64,000 nucleotides of DNA from Pseudomonas sp. ZH-FAD (GTDB lineage Bacteria; Pseudomonadota; Gammaproteobacteria; Pseudomonadales; Pseudomonadaceae). How positions within the stretch are numbered: the first letter of the stretch is position 1; each line of letters opens with the position of its first letter. A model generated the notes under the pieces. That model was not told where the DNA came from, searched no databases, and was given only the letters and a program-made list of their open reading frames with translations. Where the stretch lies: contig NZ_PGLR01000004.1 in assembly GCF_002803095.1 (NCBI RefSeq), forward strand, positions 148,553 to 212,552, in the 5' to 3' direction. Below, one piece after another: positions 11,714 to 20,087 of the stretch. A program made the position numbers and the translations under genes.

Positions 11714-12391
11714 TCAGACTTCGTCGGGGCTACGCAGGTTGGTAACGGCGATTCGCTGCTCGCGTCGCTGTTCCTTCTGCGAAGGCATTTCGGCACGGTA
11801 GATGCCTTGATCGCCAACGACCCAGGATAGCGGGCGGCGCTCCTGGCCGATGGATTCCTGCAGCAGCATCAAGCCTTGCAGGAACGCCTCCGGACGGGGC
11901 GGGCAGCCGGGAATGTAGACGTCCACGGGGAGGAACTTGTCCACGCCCTGAACGACCGAGTAGATGTCGTACATGCCGCCGGAGTTGGCGCATGAACCCA
12001 TGGAGATGACCCACTTGGGCTCCAGCATCTGCTCATAGAGACGCTGGATGACCGGCGCCATCTTGATGAAACAGGTGCCGGCGATGACCATGAAGTCGGC
12101 CTGGCGGGGTGATGCGCGAATGACTTCCGCACCGAAACGCGCCACGTCGTGCGGGGCGGTGAAGGCGGTGGTCATTTCCACATAGCAGCAGGACAGGCCG
12201 AAGTTGTACGGCCACAAGGAATTCTTGCGCCCCCAGTTGACCGCGCCGTTAAGCACGTCCGAGAGCTTGCCCATGTAGATGTTCTTGTGAACCTGGTCCT
12301 CTAGCAGCGGGTCGGAGACGACCTCCCGCTGGCCGATCGGATACGCCTCGTTGGGCGCATTCGGGTCGACCCGAGTAAGTTTGTATTGCAT
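11714..12391 (-). CDS. nuoB: NADH-quinone oxidoreductase subunit B (N2 cluster)
   Basis: Subunit carrying the terminal 4Fe-4S cluster N2 that reduces quinone. With the ATG at 12389-12391 it has 225 residues and starts [10 protein letters not shown], with a GAGG site just upstream. A TTG two codons earlier is a weaker alternative. The N2 ligands are visible as tandem C68-C69 (LSCCYVEM), C134 (GSCANSGG) and C163 (PGCPPRPE), the same spacing as in E. coli. Confidence 0.97.
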   Translation of the reverse strand: MQYKLTRVDPNAPNEAYPIGQREVVSDPLLEDQVHKNIYMGKLSDVLNGAVNWGRKNSLWPYNFGLSCCYVEMTTAFTAPHDVARFGAEVIRASPRQADFMVIAGTCFIKMAPVIQRLYEQMLEPKWVISMGSCANSGGMYDIYSVVQGVDKFLPVDVYIPGCPPRPEAFLQGLMLLQESIGQERRPLSWVVGDQGIYRAEMPSQKEQRREQRIAVTNLRSPDEV

Positions 12392-12401
12392 CGCCAAAGC
12401 C

Positions 12402-12815
12402 TCATTGTTTCAGCTTCGCCTGCCGTTCACGACGTCCCTGAGGTGCCCAGTCGAGCGCCCCGATACGCCAAAGATAGACAAGACCTGCCAACAGAATTGC
12501 TATGAAAACTGTAGCTTCGATCAGGCCCGCCCAGCCGCTTTCGCGCACCGAGACTGCCCAAGCGAAGAGATAGAGGGCTTCAACGTCGAAGATCACGAAG
12601 AGCATCGCGACCAGATAGAACTTGGCTGACAGGCGCAGACGCGCGCTGCCGGTAGGAAGCATGCCCGACTCGAAAGGCTCGTTCTTGCTACGTCCCCAGG
12701 CTTTGCTGCCGAGCAGACTGGAAACGCCGAGCATGAAGGCGATCAGCCCACAAACACCCAGCAAGAACACAGCGAAAGCCCAGTTATGGGACATGGTCGT
12801 TACCGCATCAGGCAT
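12402..12815 (-). CDS. nuoA: NADH-quinone oxidoreductase subunit A
   Basis: First gene of the nuo operon. It encodes a 137-residue, three-helix membrane subunit located beside NuoH and NuoJ. The family signature [37 protein letters not shown] is recognisable in pieces, including the acidic FDVE turn in helix 2. Ten nt separate it from nuoB. An in-frame ATG at codon 8 (MSHNWAF) is a possible alternative start, so the N-terminus is less certain than the gene. Confidence 0.96.
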   Translation of the reverse strand: MPDAVTTMSHNWAFAVFLLGVCGLIAFMLGVSSLLGSKAWGRSKNEPFESGMLPTGSARLRLSAKFYLVAMLFVIFDVEALYLFAWAVSVRESGWAGLIEATVFIAILLAGLVYLWRIGALDWAPQGRRERQAKLKQ

Positions 12816-13396
12816 GCCGGTACTCCTTGAATTAAGGAACGGCTTTTAATCTAGTAGCTGCCAAACACCGTCAAGGGCGCTGGCGCGAAGTGTGTATACA
12901 ATACTATGTGCAAGCCAACTGTAAGTAAATTTTTCAGAGAAAAATTATTCGCGCAGTTTGATCGTTTCTGTCGAGCTTCTGATTGACTTGTCGCATCGAT
13001 GCAATTCTGCAGCGAACCGCATGGGCCGACGTTTCAGGACTATAGCTGACAGCTCTGTTCTGGCAATTTCCAGGAGCCATCGACCTGACTAATCTGCCTC
13101 ATTGCGAGGTCTGATGAGACTCGGCGAGATAAGCAATTCACTGCCACTTTGGTGCTAAGGCCAAAGCAGCAGAGTGCCGCGTTAAATTCCAATAATGCAT
13201 ATTTAAGGGCCTGATCTATTACCAAATTTTATTCATTCAATGAGGCTGCCTGGCTGATTTTGTACTAGCGTGCATGAATCGCCAAAGAGCGATATGCCAT
13301 CGATCGAGCAGTGCCCACCATTCGCTGGGTCTGCGAAGTTGCCCCTGCCTGGGTATGCCGACCCTTCGTACGAATAACAACATGAGGGGTTTTGCC
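12816..13396. other. Divergent intergenic region between nuoA and the Notum-like gene
   Basis: No convincing gene is seen here. Base composition is clearly more AT-rich than its flanks (notably 12880-12960 and 13180-13260), as expected of a promoter region or acquired DNA. A short open frame on the minus strand around 13040-13225 has no ribosome-binding site and no recognisable family. Promoters for nuoA (leftward) and the hydrolase (rightward) must lie here. Confidence 0.5.
12896..12924 (-). promoter_or_regulatory. Candidate sigma70-type promoter for the nuo operon
   Basis: Reading the minus strand upstream of nuoA, TTACAG (12924-12919) is followed after 17 nt by TTGTAT (12901-12896), inside an AT-rich patch that stands out from the surrounding GC-rich DNA. 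It lies about 80 nt before the nuoA start. The match to consensus is moderate and I saw no clear Anr/Fnr box. Confidence 0.3.
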
Positions 13397-14794
13397 ATGC
13401 CTGTTGTCCAGTCCTTGCCGCGTATTGTTCCAACCGTTCTGTTGCTAGCCCTGAGCGCGCCTGCCAGCGCGGAATTGGGTGATTACAGTTTCTGGCAGAG
13501 CTTGAGCAACCTGGTGTCGCCGCCCAGGGCCGATAACCCGGTGACGCCTGCGCAGCGTGTGGGGCCGTATCCGTTGTTGGCCAATCCGAGTGGTTTCAAC
13601 AGCGGCTTCAATCCCGGCAATTACTACGGCTGGCAAACGATTCAGATGGCGCCGCAGACCGGTGCGGTGTGCGGCAATGGCTCGCCTTACAAGTTCTTCA
13701 TCAATCGTGTGCCGAACACGCGCAATACCATCGTTTATCTGGAAGGTGGTGGTGCCTGCTGGGATTACGCCAGCTGCAGCGGGCAGAGCGGCATCCGCGG
13801 TGCGCGCAACCCCGATGGCATCGCCGACGACTACATGTCGCTGCTCAATCCGGGCGCCAGTCTGGTGAGTCCGTTCGTCGTGCGTCTGCACCCCTGGACG
13901 CGCGTCAAGACGCAGAACTGGAACATGGTCTATGTGCCGTATTGCACGGGTGACATCTACTCCGGTGACAAGGTGGCGGTATACGAAGACCCGCAGGGGG
14001 TAAATCCCCCGCTGGTGTGGCACCACAACGGCTTGCGCAACATGCGCGCAGTGGTGGGGTGGCTGAAGGATAATCTGCCGCGGCCGACCCAGATGCTCAC
14101 CACGGGATGCAGTGCAGGCGGCGCGGGCAGCCTGACCAACTACGCCAACCTGCGCCAGGACATCGCGCCGAACCGGGGTTACCTGATCAATGATTCCGGG
14201 CCTGTCTATACCGCGCTGGCTGGCGACAACCAGGCTTATCCTTCCTATCCGTTGCAGACCCTGATTCGTCAGGCCTGGGGTCTGGATGCTGCACAGGGGC
14301 CGTTGCAATACCTGCAGGCGCGCCTGCCAGGCTTCAACAGCAACGATCTGGGCAGCCTGTATCCGGCGCTTTCGAGCAATCTGCCTGGTGATCGCATGGG
14401 GCATACGCATTTCTGGCAGGACCTGAACTATTCGTCCTATTCCTACGAGCGCTTCTACCCTGAGATCGTCAACGCGCCGAATCAGGCTACCAAGGAAGCA
14501 CTGATCAAGCAGCGCTGGGCAACGGATACCACGCGTCTGCGCAGCCAACTGGCGAGCCTGGGCAATGTCGGTGGTTATTTCCCGCAATTCCGTAACGTCA
14601 ACGAAAGCCACTGCACCAGCATCATCGAGTTCGCCAACTCCGATATCCAGGAGCAGAATCTGCAGCTGGACAACTTCGTCAGCAGTGTTCTCGATGGCAG
14701 TGGGCAGGTACTGGATGCTTCGGAAAGCAGCGATGTGGCTGACCGCAACAAACCATTCAATCTGCTCTATTACCTGCTGGACCAGTTGCTCTGA
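13397..14794 (+). CDS. Secreted pectinacetylesterase/Notum-family hydrolase
   Basis: Predicted exported alpha/beta hydrolase of the pectinacetylesterase (Notum) family, 465 residues. Sec signal peptide at 1-25 or so (IVPTVLLLALSAPASA). The oxyanion-hole segment EGGGACWDY lies at 116-124, the nucleophile motif GCSAGG has its serine at 239, and the candidate catalytic His is H405 (NESHCTSI). I chose the ATG at 13397 because GAGGGG lies 7 nt upstream; an ATG at 13382 is an alternative. Family members deacylate polysaccharides or, for Notum, lipidated proteins. The bacterial substrate is unknown, and no pectin genes are nearby. Confidence 0.8.
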   Translation: MPVVQSLPRIVPTVLLLALSAPASAELGDYSFWQSLSNLVSPPRADNPVTPAQRVGPYPLLANPSGFNSGFNPGNYYGWQTIQMAPQTGAVCGNGSPYKFFINRVPNTRNTIVYLEGGGACWDYASCSGQSGIRGARNPDGIADDYMSLLNPGASLVSPFVVRLHPWTRVKTQNWNMVYVPYCTGDIYSGDKVAVYEDPQGVNPPLVWHHNGLRNMRAVVGWLKDNLPRPTQMLTTGCSAGGAGSLTNYANLRQDIAPNRGYLINDSGPVYTALAGDNQAYPSYPLQTLIRQAWGLDAAQGPLQYLQARLPGFNSNDLGSLYPALSSNLPGDRMGHTHFWQDLNYSSYSYERFYPEIVNAPNQATKEALIKQRWATDTTRLRSQLASLGNVGGYFPQFRNVNESHCTSIIEFANSDIQEQNLQLDNFVSSVLDGSGQVLDASESSDVADRNKPFNLLYYLLDQLL

Positions 14795-14839
14795 AGCGGC
14801 GCGAAAGCAACGCGGCGGCAGCTTGGGTTGTCGCCGCGT

Positions 14840-15496
14840 TCAGCCATCCGGAGTTTGTTGGTAACTGCGCTCGCGAGCTTCTTGCAGGCGTTGCCTGAGG
14901 TATTGATCGCGAGTGAGTCCATGGGGAATGTTCTGCAGGCCGAGCACTTCTTCGACGATATTTCTTTCCTCGGCCTTGTAGCGTTCGAAGTTCGGGTCAG
15001 ATCGTTGCGCCAGTTTGGCCTCACGCTCAGCGCTGATGGCCTGGTAACGCTTGATCAGTGCTTCAGCGCGTCTCTTCTGCTCGGCTTCGTCTTCGCTGAC
15101 TGCCTTGATCAGGGCGATCTGCAACAACAGGGCCTCGCTCAGCGCCAATTCCCCTCGCTGCTCCAGTGCATCGACGCCCTCACTCAACGCTTGCGCTTGT
15201 GCTTCGCGACTGCTGCTGTCGAGTTCCGTGGCGTTCTCGATGAACCCTCTGTAGCGCTGATGAAAATCCAGGCGGCGTTCCTGTTGCTGGACTTCGGGCC
15301 TGGCCAGCAGGTGCATTTGCTCGGGGCTCAGATCGGCTGGAGCTGGCGAGGCGCTGCCTTGCGCGGCCGGTTGCACTTGCGTTTGCTCTGATGGTGAGGT
15401 GGCAGGCTCTTCGGCGTTGGGGCGTTGCCAGTACCAGGCGAGTGTCATGCTGCCAAGCAGAATGCAACTGCCGAACAGCAGAATGGAGCGGGGCAT
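14840..15496 (-). CDS. Membrane-anchored, helix-rich periplasmic protein of unknown function
   Basis: 218 residues. A single N-terminal membrane segment (SILLFGSCILLGSMTLAWYW) is followed by a Pro/Ala/Ser/Gln-rich linker (about 28-60) and a long charged, mostly helical C-terminal region with DPNFERYKAEERNIVEEV near the end. The architecture recalls lipase/phospholipase chaperones (LifO or PlcR type: TM, PA-rich linker, helical domain), but it is shorter and I cannot confirm homology. The ATG at 15494-15496 has AAGGA upstream. It converges with the Notum-like gene (45-nt gap), so a foldase role for that secreted enzyme is only a guess. Confidence 0.6.
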   Translation of the reverse strand: MPRSILLFGSCILLGSMTLAWYWQRPNAEEPATSPSEQTQVQPAAQGSASPAPADLSPEQMHLLARPEVQQQERRLDFHQRYRGFIENATELDSSSREAQAQALSEGVDALEQRGELALSEALLLQIALIKAVSEDEAEQKRRAEALIKRYQAISAEREAKLAQRSDPNFERYKAEERNIVEEVLGLQNIPHGLTRDQYLRQRLQEARERSYQQTPDG

Positions 15497-15616
15497 GAGC
15501 AGTCCTTGCGCGAGTCGATTGCCTTCCAGCTTAGAAGTTGCAGTCGCGTTTTGCCTGTCCATGCAGCGAATGGAGGGCCTGCCCTCTCGTCTTGCATGAG
15601 AGGGCAGGCGTTTGGA

Positions 15617-17632
15617 TCAGAACAGCGGCTTGCCGTCTTCGCGCGTGACGATCACGGTGGCCGAGCGTGGGCGGCGACCGGGGCCATCCGGCCAGGTGCT
15701 GCGAAAATCCGTCGGAGTCGAGCCTTCACCCGGGTGCTGGATGTTGACGAACAACGTGCGGAAGTCCGGTGTGGCGGTGATGCCGGTGACCTCGCAGCCT
15801 ACGGGGCCGACCAGAAAGCGCTTGACCTCGCCGGTGGTGGGCTCGGCTACCAGCATCTGGTTGTTGCCGAACGGGCCGCTGGCGAGCTGGCTGCCGCTCA
15901 TGTCGGTCTGGATCCACAGGCGGCCTTCGTCGTCGAACCACAGGCCGTCCGGGCTGGCCAGGCGGTTGTCGGCGGTCAGCGGTCTGCCGTTGGGGTCGAG
16001 GCTGTCGTTCTCCGGCCCGGCCAGCAGGAACAGGCTCCAGACGAACTCGCGGCCAGCATAGTCGCGGCTCTGCTCACGCCAGCGGATGATGTGACCGAAG
16101 GCGTTGGCCGGGCGCGGGTTGGCTGCATCAGCGACGGTGCGCGAGCTGTTGTTGGTGAGGGTGAAGTAGACGTCGCCGTTGTTCGGGTTCACCGCCCCCC
16201 ATTCCGGACGATCCATCTTGGTGGCGCCGACGATGTCGGCAGCCAGGCGGGTGTTGATCAGCACCTCGCCCTGGTCGGCGAAGCTCACCCCGGCAGCCCT
16301 GCAGGCGGCCTGGAAGGCCTTGTCCTTGAGGTCCAGGGCCAGCCACTCACCCTTGCCGTTGGCCTTGAAGCGCGCCACGTAGAGGGTGCCCTCGTCGAGC
16401 AGACTGCCGTTGCTGCGACCCGGTACGTACCTGCCGCGGCTGACGAACTTGTAGATGTACTCGTTCTGCGAATCGTCGCCGGAATAGCAGACCACTGGAC
16501 TGCCCGGTTTGACCGGGGCGAATACCAGGCCTTCGTGGGCGAAGCGGCCCAGTGCGGTGCGCTTGACCGGGGTCGATTCCGGCGCGAAGGGATCGATCTC
16601 GACGATCCAGCCGAAGTGGTTCGGCTCGTTGCGATAGTCGCCTGCAGCCTCGGCGGCCAGGCGGGTGGCGTTGAAGCGCTGGAATTCGTCGCCGGACAGG
16701 TGATCCCAACCGTAGCGGCTGGCGCTGCCGACACCGTAGCGGGTCATTTCACGCGGGCGCTCGGCATCGCCGCTGGCGAAATAACCAGCCCAGTTTTCCT
16801 CGCAGGTCAGGTAAGTGCCCCAGGGCGTGAAGCCGTTGGCGCAGTTGTTCAGCGTGCCGCGGGTGGCGGTGCCGTCGGGGCTGTAGCGAGTCTGGAGCAG
16901 GGCGTGACCGCGTGCTGGGCCGCTGATCTGCATCGGTGTGGCGCCCGTGATGCGGCGGTTGCGGGCGCTGGGCAGCACCTCCCATTGGCCGCGCACGCGG
17001 CGCACTTCTACCACCGAAACGCCGTGGGCGTTGATTTCCTTGCGCACTTCATCGGCGCTGCTGCGCTTGCCGCCGACCAGGGTGGGGCCATTGGGGTGCA
17101 GCAGCGGTGCGTCGATGTACTCGTGATTGAGTACCAGCAGGCCGTGGTCGCTCTTGTGACCGCCGCCGCGCTGACCGTCGATGGGGAAGAAGTGCATGCC
17201 GTCATGGTGCATGCCGATCTGGTCAGCCTGATCGGCGGCACTGTTGCCGGCGTTGTCGAGGAATGCCGGGAAGCTGCCACGAATCGGCGTACCCCAGGGG
17301 ATGAAGGTGGTGGCTTTGTAGCCGGCTGGCACGGTGATGGTATCGGCACGGGTAACCGCCACCGGATTGAACGGCAGGCGCTTGCTGCGTTTCTTCAGGC
17401 GTTCAAGCAGCTCCTTGAGCTGGTCCTTGAGCGGGTTGTCGGCGGCCTCGGCACTGCCGGGCATGGCCACGCCGAGAAAGCCCATGACGCCCAGCGCAGC
17501 GCCGCCGGCGACCACCTGGCGACGGCTCAGGCCGGCTTCGATCAGGTCATTGATATGGGGATTGCTGGAGGCGTTGCTGAGCGGTTCATCGCCATTGCCG
17601 AATAGCACGTTTTGCTCTTGTTCATTGCGCAT
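15617..17632 (-). CDS. phoX: PhoX-type alkaline phosphatase (DUF839), Tat-exported
   Basis: 671-residue protein of the PhoX/DUF839 family: calcium/iron-dependent periplasmic phosphomonoesterases. The N-terminus carries a twin-arginine motif SRRQVV at residues 36-41 followed by a hydrophobic stretch (GGAALGVMGFLGVAMPGSAEA), so export by Tat in folded form is predicted. Family motifs seen include NHEY (LLVLNHEYIDAP), TPWGTYLTCEENWAGYF and the late segment SPDGLWFDDEGRLWIQTDMSG. A candidate Pho box lies upstream, supporting induction by phosphate starvation. The exact substrate class is not shown by the sequence. Confidence 0.85.
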   Translation of the reverse strand: MRNEQEQNVLFGNGDEPLSNASSNPHINDLIEAGLSRRQVVAGGAALGVMGFLGVAMPGSAEAADNPLKDQLKELLERLKKRSKRLPFNPVAVTRADTITVPAGYKATTFIPWGTPIRGSFPAFLDNAGNSAADQADQIGMHHDGMHFFPIDGQRGGGHKSDHGLLVLNHEYIDAPLLHPNGPTLVGGKRSSADEVRKEINAHGVSVVEVRRVRGQWEVLPSARNRRITGATPMQISGPARGHALLQTRYSPDGTATRGTLNNCANGFTPWGTYLTCEENWAGYFASGDAERPREMTRYGVGSASRYGWDHLSGDEFQRFNATRLAAEAAGDYRNEPNHFGWIVEIDPFAPESTPVKRTALGRFAHEGLVFAPVKPGSPVVCYSGDDSQNEYIYKFVSRGRYVPGRSNGSLLDEGTLYVARFKANGKGEWLALDLKDKAFQAACRAAGVSFADQGEVLINTRLAADIVGATKMDRPEWGAVNPNNGDVYFTLTNNSSRTVADAANPRPANAFGHIIRWREQSRDYAGREFVWSLFLLAGPENDSLDPNGRPLTADNRLASPDGLWFDDEGRLWIQTDMSGSQLASGPFGNNQMLVAEPTTGEVKRFLVGPVGCEVTGITATPDFRTLFVNIQHPGEGSTPTDFRSTWPDGPGRRPRSATVIVTREDGKPLF

Positions 17633-17684
17633 GGAGGGCTCCTTGTCAGGCTTGTCGACGGAGTCATGACGCTAACCAAGGAAA

Positions 17685-17702
17685 ACGACGGAATAGTGAC
17701 AG
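17685..17702 (-). promoter_or_regulatory. Candidate Pho box upstream of phoX
   Basis: On the minus strand, CTGTCAC (17702-17696) is followed after 4 nt by CCGTCGT (17691-17685), two PhoB half-sites in direct repeat with 11-nt periodicity. The first half is a perfect match to the consensus and the second is weak. The site ends about 52 nt before the phoX start codon, a sensible position for PhoB activation. Confidence 0.45.
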
Positions 17703-17853
17703 CGCCTGTGCGCCATTGCACAAAACTGCTCGGAAGGGTAACGACCATCCCCTGTTCGGTGCCGCTTCATCGGGTGTGACGAGGACGTGCAGAGCAGGCA
17801 GTGCAGGCGTTTGCGCTGGCATTGGTGCGCGGGATACACCCTGCGGCCAGGCA

Positions 17854-17879
17854 TAAAAAAGCCCCGGCAAAGCCGGGGC
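17854..17879 (-). terminator. Rho-independent terminator of aceA
   Basis: GCCCCGGC-AAA-GCCGGGGC (17861-17879) followed on the minus strand by a run of T (17860-17855). It lies 55 nt after the aceA stop codon, in the right orientation. Confidence 0.9.
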
Positions 17880-17933
17880 GGATTAGGCAAACAGGCTGCT
17901 GCGGATGCGTGGTCCGCAGCAGGGGAACCGTTC

Positions 17934-19529
17934 TTAGTGGAACTGGTTCATGGTGTTGTCTTTACCGCTCGCCTTCAGAGCGGCTTCGCCAGCGAAGTAC
18001 TCCTTGTGGTTGTCACCGATGTCGGAGCCAGCCATGTTCTGGTGCTTGACGCAGGCGATACCCTGACGCAGTTCCTGACGCTGCACACCCTTCACGTAGG
18101 CCAGCATGCCCTGGTCGGCGAAGTAGCCCTTGGCCAGGTTGTCGGTGGACAGTGCAGCAGTGTGGTAGGTCGGCAGGGTGATCAGGTGGTGGAAGATGCC
18201 GGCGTGGGCCGAACCGTCGCGCTGGAAGGTACGGATCTTCTCGTCGGCAACCTGGGCCAGTTCGGTTTCGTCGTACTCGACGCTCATCAGCTTGGCGCGG
18301 TCGTAGGCGGAAACGTCCTTGCCTTCGGCAACCATGGCGTCGAACACCTGCTGACGGAAGTTCAGGGTCCAGTTGAAGGACGGGCTGTTGTTGTACACCA
18401 GCTTGGCGTTGGGGATGACCTGACGGATGCGGTCAACCATGGCCTTGATCTGGCCAACGTGCGGCTTCTCGGTTTCGATCCACAGCAGGTCGGCACCGTT
18501 CTGCAGGCTGGTGATGCAGTCCAGTACGCAGCGGTCTTCGCCAGTGCCAGCCCGGAACTGGAACAGGTTGGACGGCAGGCGCTTCGGACGCAGCAGCTTG
18601 CCGCCGCGGTTGATCACGACGTCGCCGTTGCCCAGGTCGGCAGCAGACACTTCTTCGCAATCCAGGAAGCTGTTGTACAGGTCGCCCAGGTCGCCCGGCT
18701 CGTTGGTCACGGCGATCTGCTTGGTCAGGCCAGCACCCAGGGAGTCGGTACGTGCAACGATCACGCCGTTGTCGATGCCTAGCTCGAGGAAGGCGTAGCG
18801 AACGGCAGCGATCTTGGCGAGGAAGTCGGCGTGAGGAACGGTCACCTTACCGTCCTGGTGGCCGCACTGCTTCTCGTCGGAAACCTGGTTCTCGATCTGG
18901 ATGCAGCAGGCGCCTGCTTCGATCATGCGCTTGGCCAGCAGGTAGGTGGCTTCCGGGTTACCGAAGCCAGCGTCGATGTCGGCGATGATCGGCACGATAT
19001 GGGTTTCGTAGTTGTCGATCTGGTTCTGGATCTCGGCAGCCTTGGCCTGGTCGCCAGCTGCGCGAGCAGCGTCCAGGGCGGTGAACAGCAGATCCAGTTC
19101 GCGGCTGTCGGCCTGACGCAGGAAGGTGTACAGCTCTTCGATCAGGTCGGAGACGGCAGTCTTCTCGTGCATCGACTGGTCCGGCAGCGGGCCGAAGTCC
19201 GAGCGCAGAGCAGCGACCATCCAGCCGGACAGGTAGAGGTAGCGCTTGTTGGTGGTCTTCAGGTGCTTCTTGATCGAAATCAGCTTCTGCTGACCGATGA
19301 AGCCGTGCCAGCAACCCAGGGACTGGGTATAGACGGAGGAGTCTGCGTCGTACTCTTCCATGTCCTTGCGCATGATGTCAGCGGTGTACTGAGCGATTTC
19401 CAGACCGGTCTTGAAGCGGTTCTGAGCGCGCATACGGGCGACGGACTCGGGGTTGATAGCGCTCCAGCTGCTGCCGAACTTCTCTTTCAGAGCGGCTACA
19501 GCCTTGATGTCGTTTTGATATGCGGACAT
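17934..19529 (-). CDS. aceA: Isocitrate lyase
   Basis: First enzyme of the glyoxylate shunt: isocitrate to glyoxylate plus succinate, needed for growth on acetate, fatty acids and other acetyl-CoA sources. At 531 residues it is the long pseudomonad form, with an insertion relative to the 434-residue E. coli enzyme. The catalytic loop is KQCGH at K220-H224 (KKCGH in E. coli), with the nucleophile-type Cys at 222. The ATG at 19527-19529 starts MSAYQNDIKAVAALKEKFG. The frame runs further upstream, but only into the promoter region. Acetyl-CoA from the mevalonate genes at 28913-31107 would feed this pathway. Confidence 0.97.
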   Translation of the reverse strand: MSAYQNDIKAVAALKEKFGSSWSAINPESVARMRAQNRFKTGLEIAQYTADIMRKDMEEYDADSSVYTQSLGCWHGFIGQQKLISIKKHLKTTNKRYLYLSGWMVAALRSDFGPLPDQSMHEKTAVSDLIEELYTFLRQADSRELDLLFTALDAARAAGDQAKAAEIQNQIDNYETHIVPIIADIDAGFGNPEATYLLAKRMIEAGACCIQIENQVSDEKQCGHQDGKVTVPHADFLAKIAAVRYAFLELGIDNGVIVARTDSLGAGLTKQIAVTNEPGDLGDLYNSFLDCEEVSAADLGNGDVVINRGGKLLRPKRLPSNLFQFRAGTGEDRCVLDCITSLQNGADLLWIETEKPHVGQIKAMVDRIRQVIPNAKLVYNNSPSFNWTLNFRQQVFDAMVAEGKDVSAYDRAKLMSVEYDETELAQVADEKIRTFQRDGSAHAGIFHHLITLPTYHTAALSTDNLAKGYFADQGMLAYVKGVQRQELRQGIACVKHQNMAGSDIGDNHKEYFAGEAALKASGKDNTMNQFH

Positions 19530-20087
19530 GGTCAATCCTTCAAAAAATGTGTTGGTTGAGCACCGACTACCCACGCAATGCGTGCACGGATGCAGCGGCT
19601 GCGGGAGGCTTCCACTTTGACGGCGAGAAGACGGCTGGGGCGAGGATTGACCGCGAGGAGGGGGATGTGGCGAACGGTTCGAGAGCGTCGCATGGGCCGG
19701 TTGGCTCGTGGAAACCTTGGGCACCTGCTGGGCTTTCGATCTGTCTGACGCTAAACGCTTCCCCGTCCCTCAGGACAACTTCGTTCCAGTCGCAACCTCG
19801 TCGTACGGCCTTGTGGGCTGTTGGGACACGGACCGTTGCGAAGTACTTCGCGGGCGGTCTGGAGATCCTTTTCAGGACCCCTGGCTAGCGGGAGCGAGGC
19901 CATCATGCCTCTGGGAAAATGCTTCGTCAAACGTTTTGTAGTGGTTTTTTCTAACTACTACATATTCAGTAGACGACTGGCTGGTCACGCTCGGCAGCCC
20001 ATGGGGTGGGCGTTTCAGGCATTTCGCGGGTTGCGTGTGTTGTCCATCGTTCTTGCGAGGGAAAGGGATTCGACTTTGGTCGGGGTG
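19530..20087. other. Long aceA upstream region
   Basis: 558 nt with no convincing gene on either strand. It must contain the aceA promoter (leftward). The only clear structure is an inverted repeat at 19937-19962. A run of T and AT-rich DNA surrounds that repeat. Confidence 0.5.
19937..19962. promoter_or_regulatory. Inverted repeat resembling an RpiR-family (RccR-like) operator
   Basis: TGTAGT (19937-19942) and ACTACA (19957-19962) form a perfect 6-bp inverted repeat with a 14-nt spacer, about 410 nt upstream of the aceA start. From memory, Pseudomonas RccR, which controls aceA, glcB and aceE, uses TGTAGT/ACTACA half-sites. The distance is long, so the function is uncertain. Confidence 0.4.

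Larger units (their letters stand above)
17633..17933. other. Intergenic region between aceA and phoX
   Basis: About 300 nt without a gene. It holds the phoX promoter region with a Pho-box candidate (17685-17702) and the aceA terminator (17854-17879). Nothing else is recognisable in 17703-17853. Confidence 0.6.

Noticed and set aside
13040..13225. Small minus-strand open frame in the nuoA upstream region
   Set aside because: No ribosome-binding site, no family resemblance, and it sits in AT-richer probable promoter DNA.
15425..17605. 726-codon open frame on the plus strand
   Set aside because: Lies fully opposite phoX, which has a Tat signal and family motifs. The antisense product has no recognisable features.
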